23,649 nucleotides of DNA, from contig DHVO01000069.1 of assembly GCA_002412705.1 (NCBI GenBank), forward strand, positions 1 to 23,649, written 5' to 3'. The position numbers were made by a program, and so were the translations under genes. Source of the stretch: Bacteroidales bacterium UBA5206. GTDB taxonomy: Bacteria; Bacteroidota; Bacteroidia; Bacteroidales; Tenuifilaceae. The stretch's first letter is position 1; each line of letters begins with the position of its first letter. Of this stretch, positions 1-7,853 are shown piece by piece. The notes beneath the pieces are model-generated. The model made no database searches. It was not told where the DNA came from and worked only from the letters and a program-made list of their open reading frames with translations.

Positions 1-72
1 GGTAAAACGTGACATGTTTTTAACAGTAATTTTTTCTTTTTTTGGTTATTTAGAATCGTTCCACTTCATTAC

Positions 73-213
73 ATGTCAACAAAACCCTCCAAGAAGATAA
101 TTGTTGAAATTATGAGGAATGATTATTACATTTGGTTAGGTTCAGATAGGAAGCAGATTAACATGCCCTTAACAAAACTTGAGAGAAAACAATCATCTAA
201 ATACAACAAGTGA
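73..213 (+). CDS. Possible small protein (46 aa), coupled to next gene
   Basis: An open frame runs from an ATG at 73 to a TGA at 211-213. It would encode 46 residues rich in Lys, Arg and Asn, starting MSTKPSKKIIVEIM and ending in a basic tail. Its stop overlaps the ATG of the next gene by one base (TGATG), the usual arrangement for translational coupling. There is no signal peptide, membrane segment or recognisable motif. A good promoter-like site at 104-134 lies inside it, which argues against it being a gene; it could instead be a chance frame in the leader of the downstream gene. I do not recognise it. Confidence 0.3.
   Translation: MSTKPSKKIIVEIMRNDYYIWLGSDRKQINMPLTKLERKQSSKYNK
104..134 (+). 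promoter_or_regulatory. Predicted Bacteroidetes-type promoter
   Basis: TTG (104-106), 20 bp, then TACATTTG (127-134) match the TTG-N17-23-TAnnTTTG consensus known for Bacteroidetes primary sigma factors. Transcription would begin near 140 and leave a leader of about 70 nt before the gene at 213. The match is by eye only. Confidence 0.4.
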
Positions 214-1310
214 TGAGAACACTTATTAGCACAACCGCAATCACTTTATACATAATACTACAATCTGGTTTTGCCCAAGAAATTAACCTCCCTCAAGAAA
301 GACTGAATTATTTAAAACTGGTCAATAGAGCAGAACTATCAATTGTTGCCCAAAATATAGATGAGGCCCTCCACTACTACGATCTTGCATTTAGTCAGTG
401 CAACAAGCATAGAGCAAAGGATATGTACAACAAAGCCATTTGTTTAAAGAAAAAAGGAGATAATATCAACTCCGACTCTCTTTTCATTTTTCTAGCCAGA
501 AACGGGTTCGATGTTCAACGCTGCTTTGATGATTCTAACATGGAAGAAAACCAAAGGCAAACGATGCAAGAGGTTACAAATCCCTTTGAGGCTTTGTACC
601 TCAAAATTTTTTCACAAGACCAAAAACACAACAAATTTAGATACACCAACATGAAAGAATATGCCAATAAAGTAATTGAAAACGCAAAAGAAATAATGCA
701 ACATGCAGCCAATTCCGAAGACTTTATGTACTATGATATGGGAGGCAAACTTTACTTGCCGATATTGCACTATTTACAATTAAAAGGGATTGCAGACAGG
801 GTAAGAGGAGACACTGCATTTAGAAATCAACACAAGGTGTATGGATGTCTGACTAACATCGATTTTTCTAGAATAATGTTTGAAGAATTTCTTTATCAAC
901 AAGTTGAAAAAGGCAACCTAGACAACGAAACACTTGCTGAAATGGTTTCTAATAACAACAATTGGATTGGTAAACCAGTGAGTCAATATAACGAGCACAT
1001 TGTTGTTAGGCATCCTAAAAGCATTTGTAACAACCACTTAGAGCAAATTAATAAAAACAGAGAACATTTAGGTTTGGAAACTTATAGTGAATGGTTCCTT
1101 AAAGCTCACTATACAGATTCACTTTTAACTCATGGCAATCCGTTCAAACCGATTAACGAGGAAGAATATATAGTGCTAATGATGGAATTCGAAAACCAAT
1201 GTAACTTTAATATTTCTGGAGATTATAGAATAATGTTAAACTTTACATCGGAAGAGGATGCAAAAAGGGCTTACGAAACAAGTATAAAGCAATTGTGCAT
1301 AAAAGATTAG
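213..1310 (+). CDS. Secreted protein of unknown function, TPR-like N-terminal half
   Basis: The protein is 365 aa. A GTG one codon upstream (210) is possible, but the ATG at 213 gives a clean start. Residues 1 to about 22 form a Sec signal peptide (MRTLISTTAITLYIILQSGFAQ) with a cleavage site after the Ala just before that Gln, so the product is probably periplasmic. Residues about 30-80 have the alternating small/aromatic pattern of a tetratricopeptide-like helical pair (AEL..VAQNIDEALHYYDLAF), followed by more helix-rich sequence. I recognise no catalytic motif. The gene is clearly more AT-rich and less codon-biased than mutA/mutB, has no same-strand partner nearby except the tiny frame at 73, and looks like a lineage-specific or acquired gene. 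It may be a scaffold or interaction protein, but no specific role can be claimed. Confidence 0.75.
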   Translation: MRTLISTTAITLYIILQSGFAQEINLPQERLNYLKLVNRAELSIVAQNIDEALHYYDLAFSQCNKHRAKDMYNKAICLKKKGDNINSDSLFIFLARNGFDVQRCFDDSNMEENQRQTMQEVTNPFEALYLKIFSQDQKHNKFRYTNMKEYANKVIENAKEIMQHAANSEDFMYYDMGGKLYLPILHYLQLKGIADRVRGDTAFRNQHKVYGCLTNIDFSRIMFEEFLYQQVEKGNLDNETLAEMVSNNNNWIGKPVSQYNEHIVVRHPKSICNNHLEQINKNREHLGLETYSEWFLKAHYTDSLLTHGNPFKPINEEEYIVLMMEFENQCNFNISGDYRIMLNFTSEEDAKRAYETSIKQLCIKD

Positions 1311-1740
1311 AACAAATCCTCAAGTAAACAAAAAGGCAAAAGCGAACTTAACATCAATAATCTAAATGTTTTAGTAATTACAACACCTGTCTATTTATGG
1401 TTTTTTGGGATCTGTAATATGAGTTATACAACTGACTTTTCATACCTCAAAATCATTGAATTTGAATACATGAGTCGTAGAAGACACACCTGCTATCTTC
1501 ACCAGCAGTTTTAAAAATAAAGATGGCTATAAAAGAAAATCTATCAGTAACAGTTGCCACAACACGCTTACACACGGCATAAAGAGATGCTCTCATAAAA
1601 TTAAAATTGTTCATCCATCAAAATACAACATCTTTCTTTATGCTTAATAGCAGCCCTGTTCGATTTAGCTTCAACAAAATGGTCTTTGGTTTACAATAGT
1701 TTGTAACTTTGCCTTCCGATTTTAAAACAAAATCCGCGTT
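1311..1740. other. Gene-poor spacer upstream of mutA
   Basis: About 430 bp without a convincing gene. The longest plus-strand frame I noticed starts at 1419 and is only 31 codons, without homology that I recognise. The last 40 bases hold the mutA promoter-like site. No tRNA, strong hairpin or repeat was seen; it may include decayed sequence between the AT-rich gene at 213 and the mut genes. Confidence 0.5.
1704..1711 (+). promoter_or_regulatory. Predicted -7 element of the mutA/mutB promoter
   Basis: TAACTTTG is a perfect TAnnTTTG match 29 bp before the mutA ATG. A TTTG at 1685-1688 is the nearest upstream element, but the 15 bp gap is shorter than usual. Transcription would start around 1718 with a short leader. 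Confidence 0.45.
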
Positions 1741-3615
1741 ATGGCAGAAAACACCAAAGATTCGAAGCTGTTCGCCGAGTTCCCACCGGTTACAACCGAG
1801 CAATGGGAAGCGGTGATACAACAGGATCTGAAGGGCGCAGATTACGATAAGAAACTGGTTTGGAAAACCATGGAGGGCTTTAATGTTAGGCCTTATTATC
1901 GCGCCGAAGACCTGAAAAAGCTACAAAACACGAACGTTTACCCTGGTTCTTTCCCTTTTGTTAGGGGTAACAGTTCTAAGAACAATGCATGGCTAATCCG
2001 TCAGGATTTTGACGCATGTAATCCAACAGAAGCTAACGCAAAGGCACTAAAAGGCATTGAGCGCGGGCTAACAGCTGTTGGATTTGTTATTTGCGATAAG
2101 TGCGAACCCAACGCTGAAGGCTTGAGCACCCTTCTCAAGGGAATCGACTTAAGCAAGGTTGAGGTGAACTTTATTGCTGGTGGCATTTCGCGCCGTGTTA
2201 TGCCCCTTTTCATTGAAAAGGCTAAGGCTGCAGGTGTAAATGTTGCAGAGGTAAAGGCATCGTTCGACTACAGTCCACTTACCTCGCTATCGCTTAAGGG
2301 TAAATTCTGCAAAGATGCAGAAACCTCTTTTGCACACGTTAAGGAGGTTGTGGAGATGAGCCGCGCGCTACCCAACCTTAAGGTTGTTAGCGCAAATGGT
2401 GCAATTTTCCAGAACAGCGGCGCAACCGCAGTTCAAGAGCTAGCATTTGCCCTATCAATGGCAAATGAGTACATGGCAAAGCTAACCGATATGGGTATTG
2501 ATGCCGAAGAGGCAGCAAACCGCATGAAGTTTACCTTTGCTGTTGGAGCTAACTACTTTATGGAGATTGCTAAGTTCCGCGCAGCACGTATGCTATGGGC
2601 TAAAATTGCTGATGCATACGGAGTAAAGAACAGCACCATGTGTATCCACGCTGAAACCAGCGAGTGGAACATGACCGTTTACGATCCATACGTAAACATG
2701 CTACGCACCACAACCGAGAGCATGTCGGCAGTTATTGCTGGCGTACACTCGCTAACGGTACACCCATTCGATAAGCCTTACCAACAAGCAACTGCTTTCT
2801 CTGAGCGTATTGCTCGTAACCAGCAGCTACTGCTTAAGGAAGAGGTTTACCTTGATAAGGTGGTTGACCCATCGGCTGGTAGCTATTACATTGAAACCCT
2901 AACCGCTTCGGTTGCCGAAAATGCCTGGAACCTGTTCAACCAGGTTGAGGCTAAAGGTGGCTACACCAAGGCGTTTATGGAAGGTTTCATCCAAAACGAG
3001 ATTAAAACCGTTGCCGCAAAGCGCGACAGCAACATTGTTAACCGTCGCGAGACCGTACTTGGTACAAACCAGTATCCAAACTTCACCGAAGTTGCCGATT
3101 TAAAGGTTGTTACCAAGGATACCTTTAAGCGTGGTTGCACTTGTGGCTGCGAGAATGCCAACGCAGTAGCCGAGCCACTTGCTCCTTACCGTGGAGCAAT
3201 GACCATGGAGGCTCTTCGCTTCCGTACCGATGCTAGCGGTCGCCGTCCAAAGGCGTTTATGCTTGCACTAGGTAACCTAGCGTTCCGCCGTGCCCGTGCT
3301 CAGTTTAGCTGCAACTTCTTTGCTTGCGCAGGCTTTGAGGTAATTGACAATATTGGTTTCAAGAGCATCGACGAGGGGCTAAAGGCTGCTATGGATGCTA
3401 AATCGGACATCGTGGTTATTTGCTCATCTGATGAGGAGTACGCAACCCTTGCTCCTGAAGCGTTCCAAAAACTTGGTGACAAGGCCATTTTTGTGGTTGC
3501 AGGCGAACCTGTTTGCAAACCAGAACTTGAGGCTGCTGGCATCAAGAACTTCATTAGCGTGAAGAGCAACCTTCTTGAAACTCTAAGGGGTTATCAGGAG
3601 AAACTTGGCTTGTAA
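1741..3615 (+). CDS. mutA: Methylmalonyl-CoA mutase small subunit
   Basis: The 624 aa product is the non-catalytic beta subunit of adenosylcobalamin-dependent methylmalonyl-CoA mutase, which interconverts (R)-methylmalonyl-CoA and succinyl-CoA with MutB in the cytoplasm. Residues about 15-460 form the TIM-barrel mutase domain (FAVGANYFMEIAKFRAARMLWAKI; ARNQQLLLKEE; VDPSAGSYYIE). Residues about 490-624 form a degenerate cobalamin-binding fold. Two losses identify it as the small subunit: the active-site His of MutB (GYHMQEAGA) is replaced (GAIFQNSGA), and no DxHxxG cobalt-ligand motif is present. The linker carries a Cys cluster, C466-T-C468-G-C470, that I do not associate with this family. 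mutB follows 121 bp downstream. Codon use is strongly biased and GC is higher than in the flanking orphan genes, as expected for a highly expressed core fermentation gene. Confidence 0.95.
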   Translation: MAENTKDSKLFAEFPPVTTEQWEAVIQQDLKGADYDKKLVWKTMEGFNVRPYYRAEDLKKLQNTNVYPGSFPFVRGNSSKNNAWLIRQDFDACNPTEANAKALKGIERGLTAVGFVICDKCEPNAEGLSTLLKGIDLSKVEVNFIAGGISRRVMPLFIEKAKAAGVNVAEVKASFDYSPLTSLSLKGKFCKDAETSFAHVKEVVEMSRALPNLKVVSANGAIFQNSGATAVQELAFALSMANEYMAKLTDMGIDAEEAANRMKFTFAVGANYFMEIAKFRAARMLWAKIADAYGVKNSTMCIHAETSEWNMTVYDPYVNMLRTTTESMSAVIAGVHSLTVHPFDKPYQQATAFSERIARNQQLLLKEEVYLDKVVDPSAGSYYIETLTASVAENAWNLFNQVEAKGGYTKAFMEGFIQNEIKTVAAKRDSNIVNRRETVLGTNQYPNFTEVADLKVVTKDTFKRGCTCGCENANAVAEPLAPYRGAMTMEALRFRTDASGRRPKAFMLALGNLAFRRARAQFSCNFFACAGFEVIDNIGFKSIDEGLKAAMDAKSDIVVICSSDEEYATLAPEAFQKLGDKAIFVVAGEPVCKPELEAAGIKNFISVKSNLLETLRGYQEKLGL

Positions 3616-3617
3616 TA

Positions 3618-3721
3618 AACACAGAGACACAGAGAAAACAGAGCCCACAGATAATGTCTGAAAGGATTGTACTACATAAATAACACTCTGTGAACTCAGC
3701 GTCACTCTGTAACTCAGTGTT
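3618..3721. repeat. Short tandem and inverted repeats between mutA and mutB
   Basis: Most of the 121 bp gap is built from ACACAGAG/CTCTGTGT-like units. At 3684-3702 and 3703-3721 two 19-nt copies sit head to tail (CACTCTGTGAACTCAGCGT and CACTCTGTAACTCAGTGTT). The left arm 3618-3634 (AACACAGAGACACAGAG) is an imperfect inverted copy of 3705-3721, with about 14 of 17 positions pairing, so the mRNA could fold into a long hairpin. Similar CTCTGTG-type intergenic repeats occur in many bacterial genomes, as I recall. It may attenuate or stabilise the mRNA between the two subunit genes; it has no T-tract, so it is not a normal terminator. Confidence 0.6.
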
Positions 3722-3736
3722 AAAACTTCAATTAAA

Positions 3737-5872
3737 ATGAGACCAGATTTTTCAAAAATAAACATTCATCAGGATCACAGCAGCAATGCTAAGGGTGAGG
3801 CTAAAGGCGACTGGTTAACCCCAGAGCAGATACCCGTTAAGCCCGTGTACACCGCTGCCGATCTTGAGAACATGGAACACCTGAACTATGCTGCAGGTAT
3901 TCCCCCATTTTTGCGCGGTCCGTACAGCACAATGTACGTAATGAAACCTTGGACTATTCGTCAGTACGCAGGTTTCTCTACCGCCGAGGAGTCTAACGCA
4001 TTCTACCGCCGTAACCTAGCTGCGGGTCAGAAAGGCCTTTCGGTTGCTTTCGACCTTGCTACTCACCGTGGTTACGACAGCGACCACCCACGCGTAGTGG
4101 GCGACGTTGGTAAGGCTGGTGTGGCTATCGATAGCGTTGAGGACATGAAGGTGCTATTCGATGGTATTCCTTTGGATAAGATGTCGGTATCAATGACCAT
4201 GAACGGCGCCGTACTTCCTGTGCTTTCGTTCTACATTGTAGCCGCTCTTGAGCAAGGCGCTACCCTTGACCAGCTTGCTGGTACCATCCAGAACGATATC
4301 CTTAAGGAGTTTATGGTGCGTAATACCTATATCTACCCACCAGAGTTCTCCATGAAAATTATTGCCGATATCTTTGCGTACACCGCTAAGAACATGCCTA
4401 AGTTCAACAGCATATCAATCTCTGGCTACCACATGCAAGAGGCTGGTGCTACTGCTGACATTGAGCTGGCATACACCCTTGCCGATGGTTTAGAGTACCT
4501 TCGCACTGGTGTTCAATCGGGACTAGACATTGATGCTTTTGCACCTCGCCTATCGTTCTTCTGGGCTATTGGTATGAACCACTTTATGGAGATTGCCAAG
4601 ATGCGTGCAGCGCGTTTACTTTGGGCTAAAATTGTTAAGCAGTTCAACCCAAAGAACCCAAAATCGCTTGCGCTACGTACTCACAGCCAAACATCGGGAT
4701 GGAGCTTAACCGAGCAGGATCCGTTTAACAACGTTGGCCGTACCTGTATTGAGGCTATGGCTGCAGCCCTTGGTCACACCCAGAGCTTGCACACCAACGC
4801 ACTTGACGAGGCAATTGCTCTTCCAACCGATTTCTCGGCTCGTATTGCACGTAACACACAGATCTACATCCAAGAGGAGACCAACGTTTGCCGTGCGGTT
4901 GACCCATGGGCAGGATCGTACTACGTTGAGCAGCTTACCAACGAGATTGCAACCAAAGCTTGGGCGCTAATTGAGGAGGTTGAAAAGCTTGGCGGTATGG
5001 CTAAGGCTATTGAAACAGGTATTCCTAAAATGCGCATTGAGGAGGCTGCTGCACGTAAGCAGGCTCGTATCGATAGCGGACGCGATATTATTGTTGGTGT
5101 TAACAAATACCGCTTGGAGAAGGAAGATCCTATCGAGATTCTTGATGTGGATAACACTGCAGTGCGCGAGAGCCAAATCCTTCGCCTAAAAGAGCTTCGC
5201 GCTAACCGCGATGAGGCTAAGGTTAAGGCAGCGCTTGAGGCTATTACCCGTAGCGCAGAAACTGGCCAAGGCAACCTACTTGAGCTATCGGTTGAGGCAG
5301 CTAAGCTTCGCGCTACCCTAGGCGAAATCTCTGATGCTTGCGAAAAGGTATCGGGACGCTACAAGGCAGTTATCCGTTCCATCTCTGGCGTTTACTCAGC
5401 AGAATCTATGAACGACGCTAATTTTGCCAAAGCAAAAGAACTTTGCGAGAAGTTCGCTAAACAGGAAGGTCGCCAGCCACGTATCATGATTGCCAAGATG
5501 GGTCAGGACGGCCACGACCGTGGTGCAAAGGTTGTTGCCACTGGATATGCCGATATAGGATTCGATGTAGACATTGGACCACTATTCCAAACCCCAGAGG
5601 AAGCAGCAAAGCAAGCTATTGAGAACGATGTTCACGTTCTTGGTGTATCTAGCCTTGCCGCTGGTCATAAGACCCTTGTTCCTCAGGTTATTGAAGAGCT
5701 AAAGAAGCTAGGCCGCGAAGACATCATGGTTATCTGCGGTGGCGTTATCCCAGCACAAGACTACCAGTTCCTATACGATAGCGGTGTTGTGGGTATCTTT
5801 GGCCCTGGAACCCCTGTATCTACTGCAGCAATGCAAATTCTTGAAGTACTTATTGAGAAGTACAGCGACTAG
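3737..5872 (+). CDS. mutB: Methylmalonyl-CoA mutase large (catalytic) subunit
   Basis: The 711 aa product is full length for the catalytic alpha subunit, which binds substrate and adenosylcobalamin and carries out the radical carbon-skeleton rearrangement between methylmalonyl-CoA and succinyl-CoA. The N-terminal barrel contains the substrate-entry motif (TMYVMKPWTIRQYAGFST, about 65-82), VAFDLATHRGYDSDHPRV, and the active-site His232 in SGYHMQEAGA. The C-terminal cobalamin-binding domain (about 570-705) has the DGHDRG motif with His593 as the lower cobalt ligand, and later GGVIPAQD and GPGTP loops. Position 70 is Lys where the human enzyme has Arg next to Trp105. It forms a heterodimer with the upstream mutA product and is followed by a strong terminator, so the two genes form a unit. 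No epimerase, MeaB chaperone or decarboxylase gene is in the window. Confidence 0.97.
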   Translation: MRPDFSKINIHQDHSSNAKGEAKGDWLTPEQIPVKPVYTAADLENMEHLNYAAGIPPFLRGPYSTMYVMKPWTIRQYAGFSTAEESNAFYRRNLAAGQKGLSVAFDLATHRGYDSDHPRVVGDVGKAGVAIDSVEDMKVLFDGIPLDKMSVSMTMNGAVLPVLSFYIVAALEQGATLDQLAGTIQNDILKEFMVRNTYIYPPEFSMKIIADIFAYTAKNMPKFNSISISGYHMQEAGATADIELAYTLADGLEYLRTGVQSGLDIDAFAPRLSFFWAIGMNHFMEIAKMRAARLLWAKIVKQFNPKNPKSLALRTHSQTSGWSLTEQDPFNNVGRTCIEAMAAALGHTQSLHTNALDEAIALPTDFSARIARNTQIYIQEETNVCRAVDPWAGSYYVEQLTNEIATKAWALIEEVEKLGGMAKAIETGIPKMRIEEAAARKQARIDSGRDIIVGVNKYRLEKEDPIEILDVDNTAVRESQILRLKELRANRDEAKVKAALEAITRSAETGQGNLLELSVEAAKLRATLGEISDACEKVSGRYKAVIRSISGVYSAESMNDANFAKAKELCEKFAKQEGRQPRIMIAKMGQDGHDRGAKVVATGYADIGFDVDIGPLFQTPEEAAKQAIENDVHVLGVSSLAAGHKTLVPQVIEELKKLGREDIMVICGGVIPAQDYQFLYDSGVVGIFGPGTPVSTAAMQILEVLIEKYSD

Positions 5873-5898
5873 TTCGCAGCCAAGAATTACACCATACG

Positions 5899-5932
5899 AA
5901 ACACCTACCCCTTTTGGGGTGGGTGTTTTTTT
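5899..5932 (+). terminator. Intrinsic terminator after mutB
   Basis: A 12-bp stem (AACACCTACCCC / GGGGTGGGTGTT, one G-U pair) closes a TTTT loop and is followed by a run of T to 5932. It starts 27 bp after the mutB stop and is a textbook rho-independent terminator. Confidence 0.9.
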
Positions 5933-6048
5933 ATGCTGATGCCCTAACCACAAAACAAATAGCGCAAAGAATGAATCTTATTGCCGCCATATCACGCTAT
6001 TACAACAATCTTAGCTAACTTGTACCTCAAATCTACATACAACAAATT

Positions 6049-6765
6049 ATGCTACCCACACATATAGTTAAGCACATTCAGGATTACTGCAAGGCCAACG
6101 CCAGCGAGGCCATTGTAAAGAAGTACGCACGTTACTTTAAGGAGGGATACGATGCCTACGGCCTAACCGCCGAGCTACAGGCCGAACTTGTAAACCAGCT
6201 GGTTGCCGAACAAAACGTAACCCTACCCAATGTACTTGAGGCAAGCCACCAGCTGGTACAGCACGGGAAGTATGAGGAGACCAGCATTGCCATGCTACTG
6301 CTGCTCAAGTTCAAAAAGCAGTTTACTGTGGATACGTTTAGCCATGTTGAGCAGTGGTTTGATGAGGGTATAAATAACTGGGCACACACCGATAGCATAT
6401 CGGGCGATGTAATAGCCCACTTCATACAAAAGGGCATAATATCGTACCAAAACCTATCGCACTGGCGCACCTCAAGCCGCCCGTTCAAGCGCAGAGCCGT
6501 TCCTGTTACCCTAATCAAGGTGCTTAAGCTAACCAACGACTACGAACCGCTACTTGAGTTTATAGACCCCCTTATGATGGACCCCGACCGCGTGGTACAC
6601 CAAGGGTTAGGCTGGTTCCTCCGCGAAGCGTGGAAAAAGCAGCACGAGCCCATTGAGGGATTCCTTATGCAGTGGAAAAATGAAGCGCCTAGGCTTATAT
6701 TTCAGTATGCAACAGAAAAGATGACCCCCGACTATAAGCTGCGTTTCAGAAAAGGAAAACCTTAG
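6049..6765 (+). CDS. AlkD-like DNA alkylation repair glycosylase
   Basis: The 238 aa product matches the AlkC/AlkD-type HEAT-repeat DNA glycosylases, which excise alkylated bases such as N3- and N7-methylated purines without base flipping. The sequence is all-helical. W111 and D115 (NWAHTDSIS) and W189 (GLGWFLREAWKKQ) align in spacing with the functional residues Trp109, Asp113 and Trp187 of Bacillus cereus AlkD, as I know that family. The end, LRFRKGKP, also resembles the family terminus. Length is normal. It begins after an intergenic stretch of about 115 bp that follows the mutB terminator, so it probably has its own promoter. The coiled-coil gene downstream follows after 39 bp and may be cotranscribed, although no functional link is evident. 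The family assignment is good; the exact lesion range cannot be read from sequence. Confidence 0.85.
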   Translation: MLPTHIVKHIQDYCKANASEAIVKKYARYFKEGYDAYGLTAELQAELVNQLVAEQNVTLPNVLEASHQLVQHGKYEETSIAMLLLLKFKKQFTVDTFSHVEQWFDEGINNWAHTDSISGDVIAHFIQKGIISYQNLSHWRTSSRPFKRRAVPVTLIKVLKLTNDYEPLLEFIDPLMMDPDRVVHQGLGWFLREAWKKQHEPIEGFLMQWKNEAPRLIFQYATEKMTPDYKLRFRKGKP

Positions 6766-6804
6766 TGCACATTACCCCAAAATATTAAACCACATAACCA
6801 GAGA

Positions 6805-7185
6805 ATGGAAACAAGTAATCTTGGCATCATAAAAACAGCCATTTACATTATAGTTGGCACACTTGCTATCTATATTATTTACACCACCATTGTACGCATT
6901 CCAGAAGAAAAACGCCTACACAAGGAACTACGCAGCACAGCCGATTCTCTACAAGCCATGCAGCAACGGTACGATTCTCTAGCCAATGCTTACTTACAGG
7001 TTCAGGAACGGCTTCAGCATGTTCGTTTTGAGGTTGATAGGCTAAGAGTTAAATCGGACTCCGTAATGCAACGTAACATCCAGAACGCCACCAGAGCAAG
7101 GAATGAACTTAAAAAGCTTATCGACTCGCAAAATCAAAGCATTGAGAAACTTGTTACCACCGATAACGATTTTAGGCTAAAGTAA
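6805..7185 (+). CDS. Membrane-anchored coiled-coil protein, unknown function
   Basis: The 126 aa protein has one hydrophobic segment near its N-terminus (residues about 9-28, IKTAIYIIVGTLAIYIIYTT) and no signal-peptidase site, then a long charged helix of heptad character (residues about 35-118; EKRLHKELRSTADSLQAMQQ). It is probably a signal-anchored inner-membrane protein with its coiled coil in the periplasm, although the orientation is not certain. It sits 22 bp before another coiled-coil gene that is anchored at the opposite end, so the two may act together. I recognise no family. A role in envelope spanning or as a structural accessory is only a guess. Confidence 0.65.
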   Translation: METSNLGIIKTAIYIIVGTLAIYIIYTTIVRIPEEKRLHKELRSTADSLQAMQQRYDSLANAYLQVQERLQHVRFEVDRLRVKSDSVMQRNIQNATRARNELKKLIDSQNQSIEKLVTTDNDFRLK

Positions 7186-7207
7186 ACCCACAAACACACC
7201 CACCCCC

Positions 7208-7774
7208 ATGATTCAATGTTTTAGAAGAATAGCAATTGCCACATCTCTACTCCTTTTTGCATCAACCAGTTTTGCGCAACGCGTAGTATTCAACAACAAC
7301 TCCGATTACCTTAAGGTTGCCCGCGGCGCAGTTGTTACCATTACAGCCGATAGCGCCTTTGTTGTAAGCAAATCGCGGGCACACTACCTAAACGAGCGCC
7401 TAGATGAGCTGTCGCACGTAAAGGAGCTATACAACAACCTCTCACTTAAGCACACCACGCTGCTAGATGGAATTAAACGAGTTGAGGTGCTACTGGGCAA
7501 GCTTATCTCCGATGAAAAGGCTGCAACAGAAGCCCTTGATGCTGATTTTGAATGGCTACTAAATAGCCTTGACACCACACTCACCACGCTAAAGCAGAAC
7601 AATACGGAGCTGCAAAACAACAACCAGCAGCTAGAAGCCTCCGTAGCCAACCTAAAACGCATTGAAAAGGAGCTTAAACGCGAAACCCGATGGATGTGGT
7701 GGAACGGGCTAACCGATAAGATTATAGTATTTGCAGGTGGTGTTGGCGTTGGGGTTCTAATTGCACTTCTGTAG
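7208..7774 (+). CDS. Secreted coiled-coil protein with C-terminal membrane anchor
   Basis: The 188 aa product begins with a clear Sec signal peptide ending ...LLLFASTSFAQ. Residues about 55-155 are a helical coiled coil (LNERLDELSHVKELYNNLSL; NNTELQNNNQQLEASVANLK). Residues about 170-188 form a Gly/Val-rich membrane helix (IIVFAGGVGVGVLIALL) that ends at the C-terminus. The topology is therefore a periplasmic coiled coil held by a C-terminal anchor, complementary to the N-terminally anchored neighbour upstream. The short segment after the signal peptide (VVFNNNSDYLKVARGAVVTI) is beta-like and may be a small head domain. I do not recognise a family. A following gene starts 79 bp downstream. 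Confidence 0.7.
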   Translation: MIQCFRRIAIATSLLLFASTSFAQRVVFNNNSDYLKVARGAVVTITADSAFVVSKSRAHYLNERLDELSHVKELYNNLSLKHTTLLDGIKRVEVLLGKLISDEKAATEALDADFEWLLNSLDTTLTTLKQNNTELQNNNQQLEASVANLKRIEKELKRETRWMWWNGLTDKIIVFAGGVGVGVLIALL

Positions 7775-7853
7775 TAGCACATGGCATTACCCGCTAAAAG
7801 TTTCCCAAATTATTGCTAGCTTGCACCAAAATTGGGGGAAAATATTAGTTTAC

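Noticed and set aside
1419..1514. 31-codon frame in the spacer before mutA
   Set aside because: Too short, no motif, no coupling or promoter support.
4921..5274. 117-codon minus-strand frame within mutB
   Set aside because: Ser/Arg-rich shadow of a strongly conserved coding sequence.
7761..7853. TTG start for the DUF5715-like gene
   Set aside because: It begins inside the previous gene and precedes a good ATG next to the membrane anchor.
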